A model generated the notes under the pieces. It saw only the letters and a list, made by a program, of their open reading frames with translations, searched no databases and was not told the DNA's origin. The position numbers and the translations under genes are program-made. Below are positions 46,289 through 54,117 of a DNA stretch of 64,000 nucleotides, in pieces. Every line of letters starts with the position of its first letter. Position 1 is the first letter of the stretch. This DNA is from Symsagittifera roscoffensis (lineage: Eukaryota; Xenacoelomorpha; Acoela; Convolutidae), in NCBI RefSeq assembly GCF_963678635.1, contig NC_087063.1, forward strand, positions 4,374,580-4,438,579, given 5' to 3'.

Positions 46289-47913
46289 CGTATCTGCATT
46301 GTTCTCAAGATCACTGAAGATATTGAAATCCAGGCTGGATGTTCCTCCTGTCGATGCCCTGTCGTCTTGAAATCCAGGCTGGATGTTCCTCCTGTCGATG
46401 CCCTGTCGTCTTCCCCACCAGCTTGATCTTGTTGCATGGGTTCTTCGGTTTGACGGCTTCCACCCTGTCCGTCATCTCCTTCTGACTTATCCTTGTTCGA
46501 GCTGGATGGTCCTGGTTCGTCATTGTCGGCTTCTTCCTGGAATCTCGGTATGAGCAATGTACCGGCCGATTTATCTTCCTCTTCTCCATGGACCACTTTG
46601 ATTTCTTCGCAGCCGAAGGGTGCTAGGAAAGTTCTCGTCTGCAATATTCCTCCCACTTTCATCTCCTTTTTCACACTGGTCAGGATTAATGAGGCTTCAG
46701 GCAATTCGGTCCTGCCTCTCATCCTCATCGGAGCTAAGCCTAATTCCTTCCAATCCTCATCAAATCTTCCAGGCTTGGGAGTCGCGGCGTTGCTTATTCG
46801 CCTTCTCGTCGCTTGATCCGTGTATGCAAATCGTGTGTACTGTAACACGGCGGCATTTCTCCCTACAAAGTATGGATCCATCGTTCCCATGAAATTCCCT
46901 ACTCTCCTTTCATTGGCTTCGAATGCTCCCAATCTAGGAGTCTGTACCACGGAGACTGCTCCGAGCAACATCCTTCTTATCAGAGGGAATTCAGGGATTG
47001 CCTCCGGCAGCTTCTTGTAATCGCCCCAGTCCTTCGTCTCTTCTCTCACTTTGTGATATGCTGCAGTGAGACGAGGCACTCTGGTTATTTCACCATTCGT
47101 TTTATCATAGGGTCTCAGATTCCAAAGCCTTGGAAACACCTCGATGTGTCCTCTTTCTACTTCTCCCATGCGATCACGGAAGTGGTCGTCAAAATTGATG
47201 ACTGTCATCTCTGGCTCCGATATTTTCGCAAATAACAGATCTTCACTCAAGAGCTCCCGTAATGTGTGCTGCTCACACCAGTTCAGTGTACTACCGTCCA
47301 CTGCCGATATGAGGTTCAGGTGCAGCACCGACCTCCTATATGCTTCCACTTTAACGTTAGGGAACGCAAACGTGACTGCTGGTCCATAGATCACTGTCAC
47401 GAACTCCGTGACTCCTCTGATCAGCGCCAAGGGATCGGTTCTCATAGCCAAGCTCAGATCAGTTAACAGTGGCATGCCTCCAACATGTCGTCTAACATCT
47501 TCCTCTCTTTCAATCGTCTCGTCCTCTCCCGTTCCAAAGCGATTTTGTTGTAAGAGATACTGGATAAGAGTGTGTCTCAGGTCTCTTATCTTGTTCCACG
47601 AGTCCGTGGATTTCTTCATATCCAAGTTCCTCACTCTCTCTCTTTCATCTGCTCTGGACAACGTGCCAGTTCCATTAGTCCTCCCAAGTTTCCATGGGTA
47701 ATTGCAATCAATGTCAGAAGTCCGTCTAGCCGCAGGTTCTGTATTCCATCGGTGACCACTATCGCCGGTCCTTTCACGAAACTCTCCGCTCCGAATGTCA
47801 CGAACAAGGCTATTAGTTCCACTATCGATACTCTCACTACTGCTTGGAGGAGTTCCTTTATCAAATAGTGCGAGACTTTTGGGTAAACTTTTGCCAAGAA
47901 GGACGCGGTCCAT
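46219..47913 (-). CDS. second polyprotein, segment with conserved PAVTFAFP block
   Basis: 564 codons, but the last about 50 are out of frame because of the duplication at 46325-46412, and the first about 90 overlap the preceding frame. The reliable part is about residues 90-510. Blocks shared with E1 are GGMPLLTDLSLAMRTDPL, PAVTFAFPNVKVEAYRRSVL, LPEAIPEFPLIRRML and TFLAPFGCEEIKVV, and an acidic, Ser/Gln-rich tail. No known domain was recognised. The first of these blocks is followed by alternating hydrophobic strands, compatible with an alpha/beta fold. Confidence 0.65.
   Translation of the reverse strand: MDRVLLGKSLPKSLALFDKGTPPSSSESIDSGTNSLVRDIRSGEFRERTGDSGHRWNTEPAARRTSDIDCNYPWKLGRTNGTGTLSRADERERVRNLDMKKSTDSWNKIRDLRHTLIQYLLQQNRFGTGEDETIEREEDVRRHVGGMPLLTDLSLAMRTDPLALIRGVTEFVTVIYGPAVTFAFPNVKVEAYRRSVLHLNLISAVDGSTLNWCEQHTLRELLSEDLLFAKISEPEMTVINFDDHFRDRMGEVERGHIEVFPRLWNLRPYDKTNGEITRVPRLTAAYHKVREETKDWGDYKKLPEAIPEFPLIRRMLLGAVSVVQTPRLGAFEANERRVGNFMGTMDPYFVGRNAAVLQYTRFAYTDQATRRRISNAATPKPGRFDEDWKELGLAPMRMRGRTELPEASLILTSVKKEMKVGGILQTRTFLAPFGCEEIKVVHGEEEDKSAGTLLIPRFQEEADNDEPGPSSSNKDKSEGDDGQGGSRQTEEPMQQDQAGGEDDRASTGGTSSLDFKTTGHRQEEHPAWISISSVILRTMQIRWKRLSQRMKASRHWSLRQPLWK
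46325..46412. repeat. exact 44-bp tandem duplication causing a frameshift
   Basis: 46325-46368 and 46369-46412 are identical. Because 44 is not a multiple of three, reading shifts from the frame of the 564-codon segment into another. Counting the frames, removal of one copy would put the upstream and downstream segments in one frame, so the duplication alone explains this break. Confidence 0.95.
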
Positions 47914-48260
47914 CCAGCTCCCAACCCTTCTAGCATGCTGTCTGTCCTTTCAAAGCCCTCCTGTCCTTTCATTTCCTGGGTCCAGAAGGTTTCCAGAGTA
48001 ATCTGACACATTCTGTTTACAAACTCAGCAGTCTTTTCTCCGGCATTTTCCGCCAGGTTCACCTCCTTCAACAAGTAGGCATGCATCTTCGTGATCATCA
48101 CTGGGCCTTGCTCAAAAGCATCTGCACCCAATGCCGCTACTCTAGGGTTCAGGTGTAGCCACTGGTTGGCTTCCGGCTTGGTTCTCAGAACCATCGCCTC
48201 CAGATGAGCTCTCGTCTCCAGTGAATTTTTCCTTCTTGTGTCTTCACCTGCCACTTCCAT
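47631..48260 (-). CDS. second polyprotein, helical segment after the GxND domain
   Basis: 209 codons in the same frame as the 511-codon segment, after a TAG at 48270. In E1 the equivalent position is a Trp codon and the two segments are continuous, so this stop is probably a TGG-to-TAG change. Helical first half (AYLLKEVNLAENAGEKTAEF), then GPAIVVTDGIQNLRLDGLL and ITHGN. Near 47640 a one-base frameshift leads to the frame of the 564-codon segment; E1 has no shift there. Unknown function. Confidence 0.6.
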   Translation of the reverse strand: MEVAGEDTRRKNSLETRAHLEAMVLRTKPEANQWLHLNPRVAALGADAFEQGPVMITKMHAYLLKEVNLAENAGEKTAEFVNRMCQITLETFWTQEMKGQEGFERTDSMLEGLGAGWTASFLAKVYPKVSHYLIKELLQAVVRVSIVELIALFVTFGAESFVKGPAIVVTDGIQNLRLDGLLTLIAITHGNLGGLMELARCPEQMKERE

Positions 48261-48269
48261 TGCTCGGAA

Positions 48270-49805
48270 CTATAAGTCGTTGGACATTGCCGTGATCACT
48301 CGATGGTCGTCGTCTATTCCCGGTTTCAGTTTGAGTTGTCGACTGAAATTGGACAGTTCCAACCCCAGCACTTCGTTCAACACTAACATGTGTAGCGCGT
48401 GGTCCTTGAATCCTCTCATCGCGTTTGAGATATCTGACCATACTGCAGGCAGTTCAGACTTAAGTGGCCTCAGATTCTCCATTTCTATCAGGCGATTCGG
48501 AGCTGATATGATCACATCATATTTTCCTTCCGAGAGTAAGGCCACAATTGCATACACGAATTTCAGTCCATCCGGGAGATGTGCATATCCCGGAGACAAC
48601 GCGAATACTACTCTCAATGCCACTTTTTTGAATGACCCCTCCTTCGTCGCATCCACCACTTCACCCATCGACCCAAGGATGTCTTTTATTGCTGGCCATA
48701 CAGCGTTCTCTGCTGTGTTAGGATCTCTGAGTCTGCTCAGAAAACCTCTACTGTGTAGATGGTCATTGATGCCAGCAAACACAATCGTAATTGGGTTCAT
48801 GTCCGTCTGCTTTTGTACCCCTATAGCCAAAGATACTGATTGCAGTAGATCCAGGTCGACCGCTGCTAACATTATGACGTCCGGCCAAAACAAAGACTTG
48901 GAAGTGTACACGAACTCTGAATTCGCTACTACCATAATCTTGGCCTTCCTCATCTCTGCTTTGTCATAGGCGGCGAAGATGGTTTCATCTTTCTTTATCG
49001 CTGTCAATCCGCCATATCTCTGGGCATCACCATCTTGGTTCACTAGTTTTGGGTACACTCTTTCCTTCACATGACCAGGGGGTGTCGTCAGCTGCCTGAA
49101 TATCTTCACGTGTTGTCCAATCGGCGCTCTCGTCGTCAGGAATCTTCCTGGTCTGTCTTCACGATTCCTCTCATCATGGTTCAATCTCACATCTTGCAAC
49201 GGTCTCGCATTCACTGGTCCCATCGTGTTGTTAGAGGGCAGTCCCTCCAAGTCAGCAAATCTTAAGGCCGTCGTGGAGCTGAAATTTATGCTAGCGGCTA
49301 TCAACCAGTCTACGCCGGTTATCGAGTACAATCTGCTGACGGATAGCATCGCTCCATTCAGCATCCTCCTTGCATCTTCGATGAAGCTTACTCTCTGAAG
49401 ATCCAGCTTCATTAGTTCGTCTTTGTATATATGCCAGGGAGACGGTATGGGTCTCGACCACATCAGTGAGCCTCTGCTCGGTCTCTCCTCTCGACTGGTA
49501 CTCGTCGTCTCCGATCTAGTGTCCGATCTAGATGTGCCTGCTGTCTCTTCGATTGGGTTGACAGGTCCTATTCTTCTCCTAGGATGAAAAGTCCTCCTCA
49601 TCGGTGCTTCTCCCAATCGATCCTGTACATCTGTTCTTCGACCTGGTTCGCTGGAGCTTTGTTGCCTGTAGTTCGTGACGGCCGGGACCGTACCCAAGCG
49701 TGTTTCCAAGCTAGGAGGCACAAAGGTGGTAATCACCGCGTCACTCACTGTTCCTTCTTCCTTCAGCACTCCTGTGTCAAAGAGTTCTGCTTCCAGCTCG
49801 TCCAA
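48270..49805 (-). CDS. second polyprotein, GxND-containing domain
   Basis: 511 codons in frame with the SGNH hydrolase upstream, from which it is separated by a TGA at 49821; there is no ATG near its start, so it is a polyprotein piece. A Ser/Arg-rich linker (residues 40-120) leads to a domain of about 350 residues with VVANSEFVYTSKSLFWPDVI (about 292), TIVFAGINDHLHSRGFLSRL (about 340), VVFALSPGYAHLPDGLKFVY (about 399) and NLRPLKSELPAVW. The strand followed by GxND recalls block III of SGNH hydrolases, and E1 has VAGSDF where E2 has VANSEF. A second, divergent SGNH-like module is possible, but no DxxH was found. Confidence 0.6.
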   Translation of the reverse strand: MDELEAELFDTGVLKEEGTVSDAVITTFVPPSLETRLGTVPAVTNYRQQSSSEPGRRTDVQDRLGEAPMRRTFHPRRRIGPVNPIEETAGTSRSDTRSETTSTSREERPSRGSLMWSRPIPSPWHIYKDELMKLDLQRVSFIEDARRMLNGAMLSVSRLYSITGVDWLIAASINFSSTTALRFADLEGLPSNNTMGPVNARPLQDVRLNHDERNREDRPGRFLTTRAPIGQHVKIFRQLTTPPGHVKERVYPKLVNQDGDAQRYGGLTAIKKDETIFAAYDKAEMRKAKIMVVANSEFVYTSKSLFWPDVIMLAAVDLDLLQSVSLAIGVQKQTDMNPITIVFAGINDHLHSRGFLSRLRDPNTAENAVWPAIKDILGSMGEVVDATKEGSFKKVALRVVFALSPGYAHLPDGLKFVYAIVALLSEGKYDVIISAPNRLIEMENLRPLKSELPAVWSDISNAMRGFKDHALHMLVLNEVLGLELSNFSRQLKLKPGIDDDHRVITAMSNDL

Positions 49806-49820
49806 CCGCTCTTGGAAGAC

Positions 49821-50036
49821 TCAATTCAACCAAGCTTGTCCTTCAATGCTATCGAAGTGGATGCCGTCTGTGGTCAGTCTGGCCTGATCCATGGCTCTCA
49901 ACTCATGTTCGATGTCCATGAGGATCATTCTTCCGGCGTTTCGACTTGCTAGGTTCCTCAAGATGTTGTTCCACCTGACGACTCCCTCGTTGTGCCTTCT
50001 TCCTGATGCTGTCAGGCTTCCCGTATTCATTGGCAC
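49821..50036 (-). CDS. SGNH hydrolase, C-terminal part
   Basis: 71 codons in the same frame as 50070-51194, separated by one TAG. It contains TVPMNTGSL-like sequence upstream, NNILRNLA, then LTTDGIHFDSIEGQAWLN. D-G-I-H is the DxxH motif that supplies the catalytic Asp and His of SGNH hydrolases. E1 reads SDGIHFDRPRGTEWLN in the equivalent position with no stop between the parts. Confidence 0.75.
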   Translation of the reverse strand: MPMNTGSLTASGRRHNEGVVRWNNILRNLASRNAGRMILMDIEHELRAMDQARLTTDGIHFDSIEGQAWLN

Positions 50037-50069
50037 AGTGCAAACGGTCAGTACCGCGCAACTGAATTT

Positions 50070-51194
50070 CTACCAGAGGGTCGTAAACAAACACACCATC
50101 ATTGACTCCCATAGTGCTTCCTGCTCATCTGAACCTCTGGAGATGTCATTCGTCCCAACTAAGATCATCACATTGGGGATCCTCCCTGGATTCATCAGTT
50201 CCACCATTCGATATAATTGGGCTATCGTCGCTCCTCCAAAGGCCATCACCGTGGTGACCCACGAGGTCCTCAAATTTGACAGCACTCTGACCAAGCTGTC
50301 TCCCAGTATCAGATGAGATGTCCCGAGTGGTGGTTGCTGCAGGTTCACAGCTGGGCTCCAGGTAGCTCGATTGAAGCAGGCCCTCGGATCTGTCTCCGGA
50401 ACTCCTGTGAAATTATATTTCAATTGATTATTCTTCTGCACGTCTATTATGCGAGACACTTTCTTCGCTGGCATCTTTCGTACTTTCCTCTCTGGGATTC
50501 TCGAGCTCCCCATGAGTGGTGTCACGTTACTTATCCCTTGTCTGATCACGGTCTGGGAGAGTTGTACTCTGCCCGTATCGTCAATCGTTCCATAGGGTGC
50601 AGTCAACCCGGGATCTGGCGCATACTTGTTAGCGACCAGTCGTCCAGCTGTCTCTATCAGTTTCCTCACTGTCTGTTCTACGACGAGATCACCCAAGGTG
50701 TCGCTAGGATCCGGGATCGTTACTCGATTTGTCTCTGCTGGGAGCCGTGTCTCCGTTGTTTGACTCATTTCTCGAGGCGTCAAGAGCTCCATCGGGGACT
50801 GCCCACGAGGAATATCCCTTGCAGGTATCACTTTCTCCACGGCCGTTGTTAACGCCACCTGCTCCGATCGCTCTTTGTATTCCTGCCTCAAGCGCTCAAT
50901 CTCTTGACCCTGCTTTTTGTTGCAGTCTTCAATCAACTTTCTCCACATGTCCCGATCTTCCTCCATCTGGAGCATGCTTCTGGTCATCTCGTCCAGCTCT
51001 TTCTTTGTACTTTTCAGCTCATCGTTCATCTCATCCAGATCTTGCATGGTTTGGTTCGTCTGAACCTTCTGTGCTACTTTCGCCCTTTTTGGTGGTACAG
51101 CTGCTCTCAGTGGTGAACCAGACGAGGTCGCCTCGCTGTTCATCTCCCGATGCATTCTCGTCAGCCCAGGTTTGGGCTTGGAGGGCATTGGCAT
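50070..51194 (-). CDS. coiled coil plus SGNH/GDSL-type hydrolase, N-terminal part
   Basis: 374 codons. Residues 45-115 form a coiled coil (LDEMNDELKSTKKELDEM, then RLRQEYKERSEQ). Residues 290-365 are the first half of an SGNH hydrolase: LILGDSLVRVL (block I, Ser300 nucleophile), FGGATIAQL (block II, Gly320/321) and VMILVGTNDISRG (block III, Asn349). A TAG at 50070 separates it from block V at 49821-50036. SGNH enzymes are esterases or lipases acting on acyl groups; esterase domains occur in ORF1 proteins of CR1-like non-LTR elements, but I know no standard example in Ty3/gypsy elements. Its substrate here is unknown. Confidence 0.8.
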   Translation of the reverse strand: MPMPSKPKPGLTRMHREMNSEATSSGSPLRAAVPPKRAKVAQKVQTNQTMQDLDEMNDELKSTKKELDEMTRSMLQMEEDRDMWRKLIEDCNKKQGQEIERLRQEYKERSEQVALTTAVEKVIPARDIPRGQSPMELLTPREMSQTTETRLPAETNRVTIPDPSDTLGDLVVEQTVRKLIETAGRLVANKYAPDPGLTAPYGTIDDTGRVQLSQTVIRQGISNVTPLMGSSRIPERKVRKMPAKKVSRIIDVQKNNQLKYNFTGVPETDPRACFNRATWSPAVNLQQPPLGTSHLILGDSLVRVLSNLRTSWVTTVMAFGGATIAQLYRMVELMNPGRIPNVMILVGTNDISRGSDEQEALWESMMVCLFTTLW

Positions 51195-51206
51195 CTCACC
51201 TGGTTG

Positions 51207-51527
51207 CTAAGTCCTAGAACTTCCCAATCCAGGCTCATTCGCCAAGTCACTCCCTGAGAGAGCCCCGTTTCTCCACCTCATCACTCTCATGTTCGGGCGG
51301 TCTAGTACTCCTCTTTCTCCATATGCTGCCATCAACAGGACTTCCGTGGGGCGGTCCCCACGGTTGTCGTGCCCCAAGATGTTGATCAGGGCGGTCAGCA
51401 ACATGACTACCTCTGGGTCCTCCAGAGCGAAGTCTCGATCGATCAGCCGACGATAGATCGCATATATCATCGGTCCTACATATGCCTCTGCCAGGTCCAT
51501 CAATTCATCCAAGTTGAAGTTGTCCAT
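51207..51527 (-). CDS. short N-terminal segment of the second polyprotein
   Basis: 106 codons from an ATG at 51527, the likely start of the second coding block. Helical and acidic: DELMDLAEAYVGPMIYAIYR, MLLTALINILGHD and PTEVLLMAAYGERGV. It ends at a TAG followed by CAACCA, after which the same frame continues into the coiled-coil and SGNH segment with 4 codons before the next ATG. E1 has a homologous segment (27451-27920) and a stop at a different place. No known domain. Confidence 0.6.
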   Translation of the reverse strand: MDNFNLDELMDLAEAYVGPMIYAIYRRLIDRDFALEDPEVVMLLTALINILGHDNRGDRPTEVLLMAAYGERGVLDRPNMRVMRWRNGALSGSDLANEPGLGSSRT

Positions 51528-51926
51528 TCTATTCTTTCAAGTTTGATTTGATTAGATTCGATATTTGACTCAAGTGAGTTATTAAATGATCAATCAGGAT
51601 CTAGAAAAGAAGTCACAAATATCACACTTGTCTGTTTCACCTTAACATATATCGTTAAAATTTGCTTAAAAACAGTTCAGATAAAAAGATATTTATCCTA
51701 AAATTTATTAAAATCAATTGGTTTCTAAAATTTTGGAATTCGACCTAAGATTGGACAGTCCAAACTTTGGATCTATTCCCAAGATCATCATTTAGTTGTT
51801 CATGGTCACTAACCCCTACTTACCCATGATCTTAATAACCTAACACATAACATAACATAACATAACACACATATCAAATATTACATACAACTTAGTCTTT
51901 GGCCTAACACTCTCTCGCACATCACT
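51528..51926 (-). other. gap between the two E2 coding blocks
   Basis: About 400 bp of AT-rich non-coding DNA with a five-unit AACAT-type microsatellite near 51845. Stop codons occur in all frames. I recognise no promoter or splice site with confidence. Confidence 0.55.
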
Positions 51927-52390
51927 CTATACTTAAGTAATATTTCTTATATAGATATACTTGTATGTTCGTATCAGAGAATATCACGTGTACAAGCGCG
52001 TACAATTCCCGAGGATGCAGTCTTCCTCTGTTTGGATCGTACACTGGAAGCGAGAGCTCCTTCACGTCCATTTCGACAAGCCTATACTTAAGTAATATTT
52101 CTTATGTAGATATACTTGTATGTTCGTATCAGAGAATATCACGTGTACAAGCGCGTACAATTCCCGAGGATGCAGTCTTCCTCTGTTTGGATCGTACACT
52201 GGAAGCGAGAGCTCCTTCACGTCCATTTCGACAAGCCTATACTTAAGTAATATTTCTTATGTAGATATACTTGTATGTTCGTATCAGAGAATATCACGTG
52301 TACAAGCGCGTACAATTCCCGAGGATGCAGTCTTCCTCTGTTTGGATCGTACACTGGAAGCGAGAGCTCCTTCACGTCCATTTCGACAAG
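51927..52390. repeat. three tandem copies of a 155-bp unit
   Basis: Units at 51927-52081, 52082-52236 and 52237-52390 are almost identical (one G/A difference noticed). The unit encodes the end of the macro domain. Because 155 is not a multiple of three, the frame ends soon after entering the second unit, replacing the original last residues by GLSKWT. Confidence 0.95.
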
Positions 52391-53740
52391 GAAGTCCCTC
52401 AGCCTCGTCAAAGACAAGACTAGGTTCTCCGGGTCCACGTGCTGCTTCTCCGTCGCCCTCGTTACCAAGAAGCACAAGTATTTTCCCGGTATCTGCGACG
52501 TCGCCGGAGGTAAGGCTGCCACGCCCCCTATCCCTGGTCTTTGCTTCCAAAGGAATTCCATGTTTTTGTATTCTCTCTTAAAATCTGCCGCTAACGCTGT
52601 CCTAAAACTCATGTCTGCGGTGATTGCTATCGCACATGTTCTGTTTGTGAGTATGAAATCACTGTCTGTTAGTATTATGTTACTTGAATATTCATTTGGT
52701 AAGTTAAAATATGACTCAACTACCCTGCCTATGTCAGGTTTCTTAGGCTCTTCGCCTGATTCTGCTTCTAAGTCTCCTGTTTCTCTTGTTCTTCTTAATT
52801 TTTTTATTACCAAGTTTTCAGTGTGGGTAAGTCCTACCCCCACTCCCCGGACAAAAACATCCATCGACGTCCCCGTCGATCGCATACCGGGTATCAAGTC
52901 AAGGTTAGAAGCTGGAATGAGTAGTCGTCCTTCCTGGGCAGCCCAGGAAGGATCATCTCGTTCGGTCTTGATGTATTTTATGCTTTCACGATCTACGTCT
53001 TGAATCGTGACGCTGGTCTCCTCTGGATCCGAGGTCGTTTCATTCAGCCACTCTAAGACACGCAGGTTCGTCAAGTCTTGTTCATATGACTGCTGTTGCT
53101 CGTCGTCGAATTCTGCCTCGGGTTTCGACCAGTCGTCAACCCACTCATCGTCGTGATCATCGACTATGTCAATGTCTTGTGACACAGTTATTTTCTCTAG
53201 ACCCACTACTTCCTCCACTATCTTCTTTAGATCTATCCTATCCACTACAAAGTCGTCACCGTAAGGATTGTATTTCTTTCTTGGTCTCATCCCGTCCTTC
53301 TGACGAGTCTGTATTGTGAACGGAAGATCCGGTTCCAAGTTCTTGGGAACCTCTATCTGTTCGGGATCCTGCCAATCTTCCTCTGCGTAGGGTAAGGTTT
53401 CATCGTCCGCTTCGATCTGTTCGTTTGGATCCAGGTCCAGCGGTGTATCCGTACCTTCCTCTACGACTTCGTTTCCATCGTTCTTCTCCCTGGTGCCTTT
53501 TTCATTGACCTCACAAGCAGGATCCATCATCAGATAATCCCCTTCTTCCATGTCTGCAGGTATACACCAGTCTTCTGTCGATGGATTGTGTGGCTTTATA
53601 TTCTCGTAGTGGGCGGCTCGGCCAGTACTCAGTCTATAAAAGCGTCCCTCTTGATGCACCTCTGTAATCATGAAGGGTCCCCTCCATTTTTTAGGAGCTT
53701 TTTTGTCCCTTTCGGTGGTATAACGTTCTGGAATACCCAT
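52217..53740 (-). CDS. integrase C-terminal end, acidic linker and macro domain
   Basis: 507 codons; the first residues overlap the preceding frame, and coding proper starts near KKWRGPFMI (residues 17-25, 'GPF' integrase element), followed by GRFYRLSTGRAAHYENIKPH. Residues 60-350 are an acidic linker rich in Asp and Glu. Residues about 360-500 form a macro domain: NRTCAIAITADMSFRTALAA, FKREY, PGIGGVAALPPA, GKYLCFLVTRATEK, LTRLRDFLVE, LSLPVYDPNRGRLHPRELYA and DTNIQVYLH. The pattern is closest to TARG1/OARD1-like macro domains (LVTK-type strand, MPRIGCG-like loop here PVYDPNRGR). Such domains bind or hydrolyse ADP-ribose conjugates. The altered phosphate-binding loop makes catalysis uncertain. 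Confidence 0.8.
   Translation of the reverse strand: MGIPERYTTERDKKAPKKWRGPFMITEVHQEGRFYRLSTGRAAHYENIKPHNPSTEDWCIPADMEEGDYLMMDPACEVNEKGTREKNDGNEVVEEGTDTPLDLDPNEQIEADDETLPYAEEDWQDPEQIEVPKNLEPDLPFTIQTRQKDGMRPRKKYNPYGDDFVVDRIDLKKIVEEVVGLEKITVSQDIDIVDDHDDEWVDDWSKPEAEFDDEQQQSYEQDLTNLRVLEWLNETTSDPEETSVTIQDVDRESIKYIKTERDDPSWAAQEGRLLIPASNLDLIPGMRSTGTSMDVFVRGVGVGLTHTENLVIKKLRRTRETGDLEAESGEEPKKPDIGRVVESYFNLPNEYSSNIILTDSDFILTNRTCAIAITADMSFRTALAADFKREYKNMEFLWKQRPGIGGVAALPPATSQIPGKYLCFLVTRATEKQHVDPENLVLSLTRLRDFLVEMDVKELSLPVYDPNRGRLHPRELYALVHVIFSDTNIQVYLHKKYYLSIGLSKWT
52843..52855 (-). promoter_or_regulatory. internal polypurine-like motif
   Basis: TTTGTCCGGGGAG on the minus strand, reading F-V-R-G here whereas the linker copies read L-S-G-E. 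It is followed by the hairpin GGGTAGGACTTACCC. E1 has the same motif and hairpin at 29014. Confidence 0.5.
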
Positions 53741-54105
53741 ACGTAGTCTCCCACCGAGTAAGCCTTTGCACCAGCTGCTTTCTTGTCGAATCTTTTCCTC
53801 TGCCTTGCCTGTGCCTGCTGAGTATTTCGTCTACACAAATCGTTCAACTCCTGTTGGCGTCTGATCACATCCCTCACGTAGACCTGTGGGGACGTTTTTT
53901 TTCCCTCATATTCTGGGTAGAAGAAGGTTAAGGGTAAAGACTTTTCGTGTCCAGTTAGCATCATGTGTGGACTGACTCCAGTGGTGGAGTGTTGCGTGCT
54001 ATTATATGCTCTCATCACCTGTGGAAGGTATCTGTCCCAATCGGTCATGTACCTGGAACGATATACTCTCAGCATCGACACTAACGTCCTGTAACGTCTT
54101 TCCAC
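53668..54105 (-). CDS. integrase, second half of the catalytic core
   Basis: 145 codons in frame with Pol (54118-57627) after a TAG. It begins just before the catalytic Glu (LVERRYRTLVSML) and includes RAYNSTQHSTTGVSPHMML, LTFFYPEYEGKK and a basic helix. A one-base deletion in an A run near 53690 shifts reading into the macro-domain frame; E1 shows an unshifted reading at the same place (KLLKKRRGPF). Confidence 0.75.
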   Translation of the reverse strand: MERRYRTLVSMLRVYRSRYMTDWDRYLPQVMRAYNSTQHSTTGVSPHMMLTGHEKSLPLTFFYPEYEGKKTSPQVYVRDVIRRQQELNDLCRRNTQQAQARQRKRFDKKAAGAKAYSVGDYVWVFQNVIPPKGTKKLLKNGGDPS

Positions 54106-54117
54106 TAAGCCATTCGT

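Noticed and set aside
42539-51527. Second coding block as a retroviral-type envelope
   Set aside because: No signal peptide, no transmembrane segment, no furin-like site; instead coiled coil and hydrolase motifs.
51845-51870. AACAT repeat as a CRISPR-like or regulatory array
   Set aside because: It is a short microsatellite without spacers.
53680-53715. Slippery-looking A AAA AAG and A AAA AAT sites at the integrase to macro-domain frame change
   Set aside because: E1 encodes the same residues (KLLKKRRGPF) in one frame, so a one-base loss in an A run of E2 is the simpler explanation.
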